A stretch of 64,000 nucleotides of DNA, taken from Mytilus trossulus (taxonomy: Eukaryota > Mollusca > Bivalvia > Mytilida > Mytilidae). Below the pieces are notes generated by a model, which was not told where the DNA came from, searched no databases, and worked only from the letters and a program-made list of their open reading frames with translations. The stretch covers positions 69,066,457 through 69,130,456 of the forward strand of contig NC_086374.1 in the NCBI RefSeq assembly GCF_036588685.1, written 5' to 3'. Below are positions 11,561-23,771 of the stretch, one piece after another (position 1 is the stretch's first letter; every line of letters starts with the position of its first letter). The translations under genes were made by a program, and so were the position numbers.

Positions 11561-12839
11561 TAAATAAGCGTCCATGTTGATAATAAATACAGTTTCTGTT
11601 TCACAAGATTTTTGATTTTCGTTCGATCTGAAGTTGTTCAATTTATAGTCTGAGGCTACTCAGTTGGTATCTTCAAAGATCGGTACAACAGCATTTGTAC
11701 ATTTTAATTTGTTTGGAATATTTATTTTACCATTTGAATATTCATTGCTGTATTGAATTGGATTGTTTGAATGAATGTTTTTTTTTCTTTTATGTAATGA
11801 TTTTTTTTTTATTTCGATATTACCCATGTGGATAGGCTATAGGAGTGTGACCTCAAGGGCGGATTCAGCCGTTTCTAAAAGGGGGGTTTCAAACCCAGGA
11901 TAAAGAATATCAACCATATATCCCCATTCAAATGCATTGATCGGCCAAAAAAGGGGGTTTCAACCCCCGCCCCCTCCGGATCCGACACTGGACCTTTGTT
12001 AGAATCGAATAGGTCGGTAGACTATTTACAACCGCATTCAAATTCCGCCATTGCATCATCACTTCAAATAGAATTTGTCGGTTAAAGCATGTGATTGCAA
12101 AACAATAGACTGAACAGGTTGTTAACACTTTCAAATATCAATAGGGTCAAGCAACATTTAAAAAATGATAAGATCGTTTAAGCGTTAATTTTGTTACAGA
12201 AACGAAATTTTAGTGGTATTGATCATCAAACATTAAGCCGGTCATGAAATAAGTTTGTGAATTATGTTTGCGGTTCTTTTGACATGCATTGTGGCGTGTC
12301 ATCGTATTAATTCTATATTAGAAAACTATAGCAGTTATATTAGAAAAGTATCGCATTCATAAATGTTTGATATTAAAAAAATATCGCTATGATATAAGAC
12401 AAACATCGCATTGATATTTTAAAATATAGCAGTATTTTTTACTTATAGGCGATTTTGGCTTATCCAACAATTTAATTCATCTCGATTGCATTCCACATAA
12501 TTTGCTACATGACATTAATTGAATTTGTACATCTAAAAATGATAAATCGTGCATTTTTGTCTCATTTATTCAAAAATTCAATTGTCTCGTTTAAATACAT
12601 CTTGCTTGGTATAACTTTAAAATAATTCATGGAAATCATACAGCAGACGTATGTCTTGTTAAATGTCAGCCTGTTTTAAGAAAAGAATCATTACTTTATA
12701 CCGAGAAATCTTCGTTCCTTCATAAAAATGTAAACATTCGTCTGAGATTTCCCACAATGCAACTCGTTGATATAAGACAATATCGCTCATTGATATAAGA
12801 AAAGTTTTTATCGTATCGCACCTTCCATAGACTGATTGT

Positions 12840-13426
12840 ACTAATGAACTAAAAATTGTTCTTTTTGATGTCATGTTTTGAAATCCCGGACCGGTGCAGA
12901 AATAGTTGCCGGTAGTTAAGCATCTGCTCAGATCGACTTTTTTAATCTGACCCGGTTCTGCTGACAGACAATACCATTTAAAAAAATAAATATGAACATG
13001 AAAAAGATTACGGACTACAACACAATAACAATACCATGCATATGTTTTTCGTGTCCCTTTTTACAATAAACGTTAGACTGGTTTTTTTGTCATTTTGTTA
13101 TTCGTTTGATATTTAACAAAAAAGGAACAAAGATTAAAATTATATCAAGTAATTCAACATTTATTAATTTGTCATTACTAGTTTTTATCACTTGTCGGTA
13201 TTGAAACACATCCGCTTCGTAACAAATGGAAAGATGGCCGGTGGCTTCATATCAACACGCTTCTTATTTACATTAAAATATAAAGTTTTAGTCCTTTTTC
13301 ACCTTTTATAATGTATATCTTTTTAACATATCAACTCTACAAGTACATAACCTCATAGTAACTGCCATTAAATTCATAGGATTGCCATATATAATGTCTC
13401 TTTGTCACCAAAAAAGACGACTATCG
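12840..13426. other. Non-coding stretch, nothing recognised
   Basis: AT-rich sequence between the 68-bp TIR element and the Helitron-type relic. No repeat pair or coding segment was recognised. Confidence 0.4.
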
Positions 13427-14666
13427 GCTCGCTGACAACCCGTGAATTTTCAAGACCAATAAAACCCGTAATATATATTTGTCAAAGAACTACTTGTGAG
13501 TGTGAATTGAATTGAAAGTTGCCATCTTAATTATCTACTATTTTAAGAAGGAAAACAGAGATTAGCAGAACATTAAAAGGTATAGTGGCAGTGACCATTC
13601 ATATGCTCGTTATGCATTGGTCAATGACCATCCTTTTGATAATACGCAGACCAGACCCAGTGACAATTCATATGCTAATATGAATGATACACCGGTTAAT
13701 GGTCATTCTTTTGACAAACATTCTAATCATCATTATTGCAAAACTGATGATTTTTTCATATGAAGTTCCCAATTTAACTTTTGCTGATGTTGTTAAATTT
13801 GTTCCCAAGAAAACCGGAGACAAGAATGAAATTATGCCAGTCTTCAATGTCACTCCAAGTTCTACACAGGTTTATGCTTCAAGTTCTCTATTAAATAGTG
13901 AGCAAACATATGCAGATGTAGTCAAGTCCCAAATATAAAAACTAAAGCCATTTATTCCAAATTAGATACTGTTATTTAATCTGAAGCTGAGGAGTGTATC
14001 ACAGATTCACACAACAACAAAAAAACAACACACAGCATTTTGTACAGAAACAATCTCTTTTAAGTGTGCCCCACAGTAGAGTGATTGCTATAGAAAATGA
14101 TATTGGTTTTTCATATATTATGTTCCTGGAGATTGAAATTGCTTTTTCTCATCACTCAGTTTAGCTATAAATTGGGATTTCTCCCAAAAACATGTTAATG
14201 GCTCATAATCATGCTCAGAAATTTACAACAATTTTTATATATATGAGGATATTTCAACACTATCACATTATAACAATATCTCAAGGGACATTTATTTACA
14301 AACAATGGTCAATGGAAGAGGATGGGCAACCTCTTGTGAGATATCAATGGCATCAAAAATTACTCAAAGCAATATAAATATCTGGATACAAGGAACAAAC
14401 TTGGCAAACATAATAAGGGTTAGGAAAATAGGGAAAAATGATACATCAAAAGAATTCAATGTCAGGCGGCAAAAAGTACAAATAGCCCTTGTATGGTTGA
14501 AAAAAAATAATCATGCTTATTTTGACATAGAAATTAGTGAAGAGCGCTTAAATTTATTACCAGAGGATGGGCAAATACGAAACATTAATACATAAGAGTA
14601 TAAATCTAATCTTGAAATTTAAATGATCAGGGTCCAGCATCAAAGCAAGTTGATCCAGGTAATGTA
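13427..14666 (+). pseudogene. Helitron-type polyprotein relic with OTU-like domain, copy 1 (5' part)
   Basis: Broken frames encode, in order, an ADVVKFVPKKTGDKNE block, an OTU-protease-like segment and an ALVWLKKNNHAYFDIE-x-LPEDG block. At about 14126 the OTU segment reads VPGD-stop-NCFF, so the catalytic cysteine is kept but the preceding glycine codon is a stop. The GW-x-TSCEISMAS segment also fits the OTU fold. The WLK-x-NN and LPEDG segments are typical of the region before the Helitron N domain in animal Helitrons. The frame continues on the far side of a 4086-bp insertion at 18759. Several frameshifts make it inactive. Confidence 0.65.
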
Positions 14667-15099
14667 CACTGGGGTAAAGCTGATGACCGTAACTGCATTC
14701 ACGGTCATCCCAAGATGTCAGACGAAAAATTAGGTCAGTATTTTTATCGTCTGTTAAGTTGTTTCTACATCATTTTCTTTACAAAGCATACATTGGTACG
14801 ATGTAAATTTTAAAAAGATTTACACGGAAGTCACAAATTTCTTCTGAGGAACGTGTATAGAACGGGAAATTGGATTTGAAAAATTCGCTAAGATGACCGT
14901 AAATCATCTTTAAAATATTTTCAAGATGACCGTAACATATATTAAGGATGACCGTGATTGGTAAAATGATGACCGTAATTTCGAAAGGATGACCGTAATT
15001 TATAAAGGATGACCGTACCTTTCATAGTATAACCGTCATTTCTAAGAAATATCCGTATTTGTATTACCTTTTTTGTATCAAACTATTAATCGTGTTGGT

Positions 15100-18000
15100 G
15101 TAAGACTTATTTATAAGACAACATTAGTTTAAACAATATTTATTCAGATAATTCATCATGATACAATATTATACAAAGGAAATAATATTCAGGATTCAGA
15201 AACAAGCAATTTGCTTTTACAAATCTGTCTCCTTTACAAAAAAAATACACTTATTGAACAATACATAAATATAAATACTGGCATGCTCTGTAATAAATAT
15301 ATGAATATGAAAAAGGTGAAAGAAGAACAAATTTAATGAGAAAAAAAATAAAAAAAATAAACATGAATTGTTGTAATGTATACAGTGTGAAATGCTTTGG
15401 TTCCTATGGAGTGATGAAGCATTAACATCAAGGGTTAAAGCGTTTACTTTTAATACTATATTTCTGCACCAAACTAAATAAAAGACTATTTTGCTCATCT
15501 GAGAGTACCGTTGATCCAAAAAGCAAAGTTTTTGTGTTTACTTGGACAGGAAGAACTGAAACAGAATCCAATAGTTCTTGTCTTAAATTAGTATATATAG
15601 GACAAGATAACAGGAAGTGAGAATTTGTTTCTACATCACCACAACGACAATTTGGAGAGTCTACGAAGGAAAAGGTGAGAGTTCAATGAGCTTGAATCCA
15701 TTCTTAAGCGGGCATGAAGAATTTGACCAAAACGATGTCCTATATAATAATACGTTTGGATCTTACTATTTTGGGTACTAATTTGTTTTTTTAAAAATGA
15801 TAAAGATTCACATTTTCTTATGTTTAAGATAAGACTGTTCCATAGTTTTGTTGTTGCAGGGATGAAATATTCAGAATATAAACGGGTCCGTGTGTTGACT
15901 TGTGAAATATTATTTCTCTGTCTTGTATTATGATCATGCCTACTGCCTACTGAATCAGGCAATAAGTCTCTTAAATACTCTGCAGTTTTATTATTCAAAA
16001 TTTTGTGATAATGAGTTAGTCTGTGATTGCGTCGTCTTTCAGATAATTTTTCCCATCGAGTTTCAACATATAAATTGTTTATACTGGTAAGTTTAGTACC
16101 CTCGTGACGATACGCGCTGCGTCAAGCTGCATACTTTCAAGTTTAGCAATCAAATTCTGATTTTGAGAGTCCCAAACGACATCGCCATATTCAAGAATTG
16201 GGCGAACAAATGATATTTAATTTTTTTCAAGTCAAAATCTATCAAGAACATTTTTCATTTTTCTCATTATATTTATTCTTTTGTAAAATTTAGAAACTAT
16301 ATATTCAATATGGTCGTTCCAGGATCCGTTGTTAGAAAAAAAAAGACACCCAGATGTGTTTGTTTACTTACTGTTTGTAGCTTTTGGGTGTTCATATTTA
16401 ATGGAGGATGAAAGGGTCTATTTTTTAAAATTATCATACTTTCAGTTTTTTGGGCATTAAAATTAACAAGCCATTTTTTTTACCAATATTATGACACATC
16501 TTATATAGATCGTCATTTAAATTTTTAGCTGTTTCTGTTGGATTGTCAACCATAATATATAATGAAGTGTCATCTGCGAATAGCTTAATTTGAGCTTGAA
16601 TGTCTTCTACAATATCGTTTATAAATATAAAAAAGGAGAGGGCCTAGAATGGACCCTTGTGGGACGCCTGCATTTACATGTAACCATTCGGAACTAGAAC
16701 CGTTAATAACCACCCGCTGGACTCTATTTGTAAGATAATTTTCAAACCACCTTAGTAAAGAACCCGGTATGCCCGCTTGTTAAAGTTTAAATAGCAGTCC
16801 CTTATGCCAGACTCGATCAAACGCTTTACTTATATCACAGAATACTACCCTTATTTCGTAACCGCTGTCTAAAAGCCTTCCCAAAATCATTCGAAATGTT
16901 AATTAATTGATTAACTGCTGAATCCCCCGTGTAAAGCCCGACTGATTTTTCGTTAAAATATTATTGCGCATAAAGTGATTGTGAACATATTTATATACAC
17001 ATCGTTCCATACACTTTGATATTACACTCAACAAGGAAATAGGTCTATAGTTTTTAACTTCATTCGGTTTACTATTTTTATAAACTGGGGTAACATTTGC
17101 TCTTTTCCATTGATCTGGAAAAGTAGACGCACACAACCATGTTAACGATAAGTTAAATAGTTTACATACTGGATACTTTAAAACAGAAGATGCTTCTTTT
17201 AAGATCTTTTAACAATTTGGGACTTATGAGGTCTGGACCTAAGTAAGTTCTATATAACTATAATTGTTTTGTTTTTATATGAATCATATTATAATGTTTA
17301 ATTTCATATTGTTTCTAAATATGTATTTTAATTTATGTTTTGTCTATTATCATTTTTGTTTGTAATTCATATGCCTATAAGGGCCCTTTGATTAGGAAAT
17401 AAACATATTTGATTTGATGTTATAACTAATGTCATCACTAATATTTTGAAGTTCTTCAGGTAACACAGCACTTGAATCATCAATATTTGACTGGGAAGAA
17501 AAAAATCGATTAAATTCATTTGTCTTTTCGATTTCATCAAATATTAAGTTGTAATTAACCATTAATGGGGGTACAACCGTTTTCCAACAGTTAGTAGTGG
17601 ACGGGTTACTGTTCATGATTTTTTTAAATTAAATTGTTGTTATAATCATCCTTCGATTTTCTTATTAAACTAGTAACTTCATTTCGTATTTTCTTAAATT
17701 TTGACCACTCCGATGGGTTATTATATTTTTTAGCCTTTTTGTGGATTCTTTTTTTTTTTCCTTACCTTTTTTTAACATCATTTGTTAGCCATTGAGATTC
17801 ATTTTTGCGAACAGTTATTATTTTATTTGGAATACATTTTTCAGCAGCTTCTATGATAGTTTTTGTTATTTCGGTTGAAAATTGTTCAACGTTATTTAAG
17901 TTTATTACGGAATCCCATTTTTTTCCAGATAAAATGTTACGACATCTGTCATAGTCTCCTCAAGCATATAGCCAAATTTTCCGCTTAAAAGTTTTTTGAC

Positions 18001-18350
18001 GACATTTTGGAATGTTCAAAAGACTAATTATAGGACAGTGAAATTCAAACGTATTTGGTCTAATAAAGGTGGCTCGACTCCACAGTAATTTATAATGTGA
18101 GCATCATTTGTTATAAAAAGGTCTAACAATGATGACGACGATTCAGTTAAATGAGTAGGTTCATCTATCATTTGAGTAACACTAAATTGGCTTAACAAAG
18201 GTTTAATTTTTGAAGACAACATTATCCTAAAGGTAGACAAAAATTAGACGTGCTTCAAATACATGGTTCGTCATATGTAGCATCCAACTACAAGCCAAAT
18301 AGTTAAAAAGAACTAACCGAGCCCCTATTGCGACAAACTCAACAAAGAAC
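15100..18350 (-). pseudogene. LINE (non-LTR retrotransposon) relic, minus strand
   Basis: Reading from high to low coordinates, 18240-18030 encodes the end of an endonuclease domain (SSLLDLFITN). Then comes a spacer with PNKIITVRKNESQW. The reverse transcriptase follows, with FPDQWKRANVTPVYK and YRPISLL (17136-16903), VVFCDISKAFDRVWH, GVPQGSILGPLLF (16631-16674) and FADDTSLY (16553-16594). The C-terminal tail has FGQILHARLRMDSSSLN and a cysteine/histidine knuckle with HFLLSCP (15998-15540). The polyadenylation-type 3' end lies near 15105-15130. Multiple stops and frameshifts and a foreign insertion at 17240-17408 make it dead. The set of motifs fits the CR1/L2/jockey group, without finer assignment. 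Confidence 0.85.
17240..17408 (+). mobile_element. 5'-truncated LINE 3' tail inserted in the LINE relic
   Basis: About 170 bp of AT-rich 3' untranslated sequence ending GGAAATAAACATATTTGATTTGATG-like repeats (a TTGAT tail). It points opposite to the host LINE and interrupts the spacer between its endonuclease and RT. Flanking coding sequence suggests a small deletion accompanied the insertion. No clear target duplication was seen. Confidence 0.6.
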
Positions 18351-18758
18351 AATGCATACAAATATGGATATTTCTTTCAATTGACGGTCATCCTTTTAAA
18401 TTTAGTAATTCTTTATAAATTATGGTCATCCTTAACAATTTACGGTCATCTTTTAACCAATTACGGCCAGCCTTGTTATGAATCGCTAATCCTGTTACGG
18501 TCATCTCGATTTCGATTTACGGTCATCCTCGCGAATTTTTCAAATCCAAATTCCCGTTTTATACACGTTCCTCGGTAGAGTTTTGTGACTTCCGTGTGAA
18601 TCTTTTATATATTTACATCGTATCAAAGTATGCTTTGTAAAGAAAATGATGTAGAAACACCTTAACAGACAATAAAAATACTGACCTAATTTTTCATCCG
18701 ACATCTTGGGATGACCGTGAATGCAGTTACGGTCATCAGCTTTACCCCAGTGAATGTA

Positions 18759-18994
18759 GAAGGAGAAACTATCTCAAGTGTTTTGCTTCCAGAACCATGT
18801 TTTGATATTAAACAAAAAATACTAGATGCTGTTAATGAAATTGCTTTAGAAGAAAAAAACTAACATTTCCATTAATAAAAAAGGTCAGATATCAAATCCT
18901 TGGCCAACTCGTGGTAAGATTCCACTTTCTGAGTTTACTATTAGACATTTTTTTCACACAAGCCTTTCCATGTTTATTTCCATATGCTTGTGCG
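18759..18994 (+). pseudogene. Helitron-type relic, copy 1 continued (Helitron N-like part)
   Basis: Continues the frame broken at 14666. It encodes DIKQKILDAVNEIALEE, then after a frameshift NPWPTRGKIPLSEF and AFPCLFPYACADYRL. The WPTRG...P-x-x-EF and AFP-x-LFPYG-like motifs are characteristic of the Helitron-like N domain of animal RepHel proteins. No Rep HUH or helicase motifs follow; the sequence runs directly into copy 2. Confidence 0.65.
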
Positions 18995-20104
18995 GACTAT
19001 CGGCTCGATGACGACAACCCTTGAACTTTCAAGACCAACAAAAACCTGTAATTTATATTTGTGAAAGAACTTCTTGTAAGTGTGAATTGAATTGAAAGTT
19101 GCCATCTTAATTATCTACTATTTTAAGAAGGGAAATAGAGATTTAACGCAGAACATTGAAAGTTATAGTTGCAGTGACCATTCATATGCTCGTTATGCAT
19201 TGTTCAATGACCATTCTTTTGATAATATGCAGACCAGATCCAGTGAAAATTCATATGCTAATATGAATGATACACTGGTCAATGGTCATTCTTTTTGACA
19301 AACATTATAATCACCATTATTGCAAAACTGATGATTTTTCATATTTAGTCCCAAATTTAACTTTTGCTGATGTTGTTAAATTTGTTCCCAAGAAAACCGG
19401 AGACAAGAATGAAATTATGCCAGTTTTCAATGTCACTCCAAGTTCTACACATGTTTATGCTTCAAGTTCTCCACTAAATAGTGAGCAAACTTATGTAGAT
19501 GTAGTCAAGTCCCAAAATGCAAAAACTAAAGCAATTTATTCTAAATTATATACTGTTATTAAATCTGAAGCTGAGGAATGTATCACACAACAAAAGACAC
19601 AAAGCATTTTGTACAGAAACAAATTTTTTAAATGTGCCCCACAATGGAGTGATTGCTTTAGAAAATGATTTTTTTTTCATATATGATGTTCCCGGAGATG
19701 GAAATGCCTTTTCTCATCACTTAGTTTACAAATGTAGCTATAAATTGGGATTTCTCCCAAAAACATGTTAATCGCTCATTATCATGCTCAGAAATTTACA
19801 ACAATTTTTATATATATGAGGATATTTTAAAACTATCACAGTATAACAATATCACAAGGGATATTTGCTTACAAACAATGGCCAATGGCAGAGGATGGGC
19901 AACCTCTTGTGAGATATCAATGGCATCAAAAATTACTCAAAGCAATATAAATATCAGGATACAAGGAACAAACTTGGCAAACGAAACGAATTTTACAACA
20001 GTGCAATATATCCACTCACCACAGAGGAGAACAATAAATATCTTACTTAGCCATAACCATTTTCAACTGTTGAGAAAAATTTCAAATTTAAAAAGTTCAA
20101 TTTA
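18995..20104 (+). pseudogene. Helitron-type relic with OTU-like domain, copy 2
   Basis: Repeats 13427-14400 at high identity, beginning with the same short Helitron-N remnant (ctatcggctcg) and then the ADVVKF block. The OTU-like segment reads VPGDGNAF, so the glycine is intact but the catalytic cysteine is replaced by alanine. It keeps a C-terminal NHFQLL, which fits the catalytic histidine region that copy 1 has lost. Copies 1 and 2 are therefore differently damaged. The head-to-tail arrangement implies a tandem duplication of a unit of about 1.48 kb before the 4-kb insertion. Confidence 0.65.
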
Positions 20105-21595
20105 AACAATTCCATGGCATCAGCTCGATAATTAATAACTTCGTTATGTGTGTATTTAAGTATTGATGCCATCACAGTTCTATCGAGTAGACCTCCGCAA
20201 GAGCGTTATAAACATAAATAAAGCTATAAATAGGGAGCGAAATTGTGCATTATGATTTTTCTACGTCTGTTTAAATTCAAATTATAGAATAACAGATACA
20301 GTTAAGTCGTCCTCATATCTTGACTATCATTATGAGGGTCGATGGTCAAACGCTATCACCACTGGGGTAAATGTGATCTCAGTAACTGCAGTTACGTATA
20401 TCCAAAGATGGCGGACGATGTTTCTGGTCAATGTTTCTTTTGTTAATTCATTATAATAATTATGTAATATTCTTTGGTATTTCGTGTCTTATCTAAAATA
20501 ATACTAATTTTGAAACTTAAATACAAATCCTCTTTTCATAGTTCAACGGCTAAATGCAGAAATCATGATTTGAAAAAATCCCGCGAATATGGGTAACTGT
20601 ATAGGCTAATATCCGTAACTATGATAATTGTTGAATTATGTTATTTCTGCTTCATGCATTATCCTCGATTTAACAGTTCAGATCATCATTTTTTCCGAAG
20701 TAATACTGTCATAAATTCGTCAAAATATATGAAATTCTCGGGATAAAAAAAAAAATATGCCCACAATGTCATTAGAAAAAACACACTGTTTCAGACTTCT
20801 TCACACTTAATCCTTTTAATGTTAGATGTGTAAAAACTGATATATATGTCTGAGGTGCATGATTTTTTAATTGTTTTTGTTGTTGCTTTGAAATAACTTT
20901 TAGTACTTGCGATTACTCTCAGATCTTTTTTTTAGTGTCTGGTTGTTATTGAGATGTACAAGTATCCTCCCACGTTCACTTTTTTTTTGTGTAAACCTAA
21001 TAAATTAATTTATTCAATTTTCCATATTTGGGACTGTTTGAAGTTGAGGTCTTTCCTGTCCTTAGTGCATACACATATTATATATGTAAGTTTAAACACA
21101 TATTATATATGTAAGTTTAATCTAAATCAACCTATAGTACTTATAAATGAATACAAAATGTAGAAATATATTGAAATAATCAATTCAGATGGATGAAGTG
21201 TTCATTAGTAAGAACGGTCTTGCTTTTAAAAATTACATACAATTTTGGATTGAATGATAAAATGAAAATAACAAAATGATTTATGCTGAGCTGGATCATT
21301 GACTTTCAGTATATAACAAAAACAGTATAAGCACCAAATAATCAATTGAAGCAAAAAAAATGCAAATACGAAAGGGTCCAAGACTTGTGAAATAAAACCT
21401 TAAATGCAATATTCGACCAAATAATTGTTAAAAGCCATATGACATGATGATCTGTACTAATAACATCTATGTTATCTAGTGGATAAAACTGAAATGGAAA
21501 TGGGGAATGTGTCAAAGATGCAACCCGATCAAAGACCAAAAAAGCAAAAGATCACCAATGGGCATGATGGGCCATCTTAGCTCACCGATACAGCT
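20105..21595. other. Non-coding stretch with a solitary TIR-like end and a short tandem repeat
   Basis: 20365-20425 begins CACTGGGGTAAATGTGATC and resembles the terminus of the 14667-18752 element, including its adjacent AACTGCAGTTACG palindrome. No matching right end was found. 21063-21118 contains two tandem copies of a 26-bp unit (cacatattatatatgtaag). Nothing else was recognised. Confidence 0.5.
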
Positions 21596-22340
21596 ATGTG
21601 GTGAATATGTGGAACGCATCTATCCCATCGAATTAATTAAAGATAAATGATACTACAGATACAGCTAAGTCGGCTTCATATCTTGACTTACATCTAGAAA
21701 TGGAAAATGAGTGTCGGTTGAAGATAAAACTTTACGACAAAAGAGATGATTTCAGCTTTCCAATTGTGAACTTTCCATTTCTAAGTAGCAACATTCCAGC
21801 AGCACCTGCATACACGAGGTATATATCTCCCAATGATACGATATTCCCGTGCTTGCATTTCCTATCATGATATTCTTGATAGAGGGTTACAGCTTACAAT
21901 GACGCTATTAAACTAAGAGTTCCAAATGGTGAAGTTGAAATCATCCCTTCGTAAATTTTACGGACGCCATCAAGAGTTGGTTGACCGTTTTGAATAACCG
22001 TTTCACAAATGATATCGGATATGTTCCTTACTTCGTAACTACAATTCCCTTTCATGAATGTGACCTACCGAATGACTATTTACCGGAATTGTAATCACAT
22101 AAGTAACACAACGGGTGCCATATGTGGAGCAGGATCTGCTTAACTTCTGGAGCACCTGAGATCACCCCTGGTTTTTTGGTGGGGTTCGTGTTGTTTATTC
22201 TTCAGTTTTCTATGTTGTGTCATGTGTACTATTGTTTTTGTTTGTCTTTTTCATTTTTAGGCATTGCGTTGTCAGTTTGTTTTAAATTTATGAGGTTGAC
22301 TGTCCCTTTGGTATCTTTCTTCCCTCTTCTCTACAAAGTT
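21596..22340 (+). pseudogene. RT element relic with its 3' repeat
   Basis: 21596-22065 carries the same broken RT C-terminal fragments as 3885-4330. 22105-22340 is the family 2 repeat in the same relative position. Two independent loci with this order support the view that the repeat is the 3' end of the RT element. Confidence 0.7.
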
Positions 22341-22569
22341 CAAAATTAGACATATTCTTTATGTGTATATATAAAACGTCTAGATATTATTCAACAACAA
22401 AAAATAAAAAAGTGCAGAATCGTTGTAAGGAACTATACATGTAAACAAAAACAAAAAATAATACAAACACCTAAAAGTTTACAAAACAAACATATATAAA
22501 TATTTTGGAAAATAGATAGCAGCTTTATAAACCAGAATAAAATAAACCCAAAAATTTTATAAAAAATGA

Positions 22570-23230
22570 CATATAATATAAAAAAGAAGATGTGGTATAA
22601 TTGCCAATGAGACAACTATCCACAAAGACCAAAATGACATAAACATTAACAACTATAGGTCACCGTACGGCCTTAAACAATAAGCAAAACCCATACCGCA
22701 TAGTCCGCTATAAAAGGCCCCGATAAGACCAAGTAAGATAATTCAAACAAGAAAACTAACGGCCTTATTTATGTTAAAAAAATGAACGAAAAACAAATAT
22801 GCAACACATAAACAAACGACAACCACTGAATTACAGGCTCCTGACTTGGGGCAGGCACATACATAAATGATGTGACGGGATTAAATATGTTAGCGGGATC
22901 CCAACCCTCCCCCTCCCCCTAACCTGGGACAGTGGTATATAACAGTACAAAATAAGAACGAACTATAAAAATCAGTTGAAAAAGGCACAACTTATCAGAT
23001 AGACAAAAAAATACAAGTGAACGTGGTCAGGTACTTATACATCCCGACACAATGAACAGATCTGAGAGTACTCGCAGTTATTTGACAGCTAGTTCAAAGC
23101 CACTAACAACTAATAAAAATATTATGCCTCTAAGACTAAACAATCAATTCGTACACAATGGATCTAGTGTAAAGACGTCATATACAGCCAGAGAAAAACA
23201 TGACCTTGTACAATGCCAAGTTACAGGTAT
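22570..23230 (-). repeat. Long dispersed repeat, about 650 bp
   Basis: Matches 59150-59780 in the same orientation over most of its length. Shared segments include CCCGACACAA, a CTCGCAGTTAT segment, TTCAAAGCCACTAA and GTAAAGACGTCATA. Part of it belongs to family 3. Short open frames in it are not conserved between copies. Confidence 0.75.
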
Positions 23231-23771
23231 CGACAGATTGTAGATCCATGAAAATGTATATATATATATAACATACTGTTTCTTTTTATAAAATTGGTGT
23301 TGATTTGTACACTTTTAAGGTTTTTGTTTAAAAGTAAAAGAACATGTACTGTACTAATGCATTTATTATTTTTCTGTATATTATAACAAATAAAATGAAA
23401 AGCAATATTGTTGCATTCAAAAACAAAGGCCCTGCTTACATATTTTTGTGTGAGTATTGGTTCATTATAATACACCTCACTGACATATCTACCTTTTCAT
23501 TGGAATAACAAGCAGCTCTCTTATTGTTTACCCACAAATGCACTTTTTATTATTATTATATATCCCATTTGATTAATTTGTTTTCTACTCTTAGAACTTT
23601 TCCCATTATGGTAGAAAAAGTTTGAACATAAAGATATCATTAAGATAATGAAAATAGAAACAATTACTAAAAAGAAACTGCTTTTGAATGGTTGATGCTT
23701 CTTTTTGCTCTCTTTGTTATACTTTCAATGAATTAAAGATGAAATCCTTAAAAAAACATTTATTATAATAT
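23231..23771. other. AT-rich non-coding stretch upstream of the LINE fragment
   Basis: No feature recognised. It may include more 5' parts of the LINE that have decayed beyond recognition. Confidence 0.35.

Larger units (their letters stand above)
8863..12834. mobile_element. Non-autonomous DNA element with 68-bp inverted ends
   Basis: 8863-8930 and 12767-12834 are inverted copies, about 90 percent alike, beginning CAGTCTATGGAAG. They are flanked by a 5-bp duplication, ATTGT (8858-8862 and 12835-12839). Inside each end lie clusters of short motifs of the ATATCAATGCGATA type (9128-9200 on the left, 12300-12440 on the right), which look like subterminal protein-binding repeats. No transposase frame is visible. 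The interior is filled with other repeats. The superfamily is unknown. Confidence 0.75.
14667..18752. mobile_element. Long-TIR DNA element inserted in the Helitron relic, 4086 bp
   Basis: Inverted ends of about 400 bp (14667-15066 and 18354-18752) begin CACTGGGGTAAAG and are flanked by a 6-bp duplication, AATGTA (14661-14666 and 18753-18758). Removing the element restores a continuous reading frame in the surrounding relic (GPASKQVDPGNV then EGETISSVLLPEP). Each end carries about six to eight copies of GATGACCGTAA-like motifs, all pointing the same way relative to the terminus. The interior is occupied by a LINE, so any transposase has been lost or displaced. A 6-bp duplication fits only a few superfamilies, and I do not assign one. 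Confidence 0.85.
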
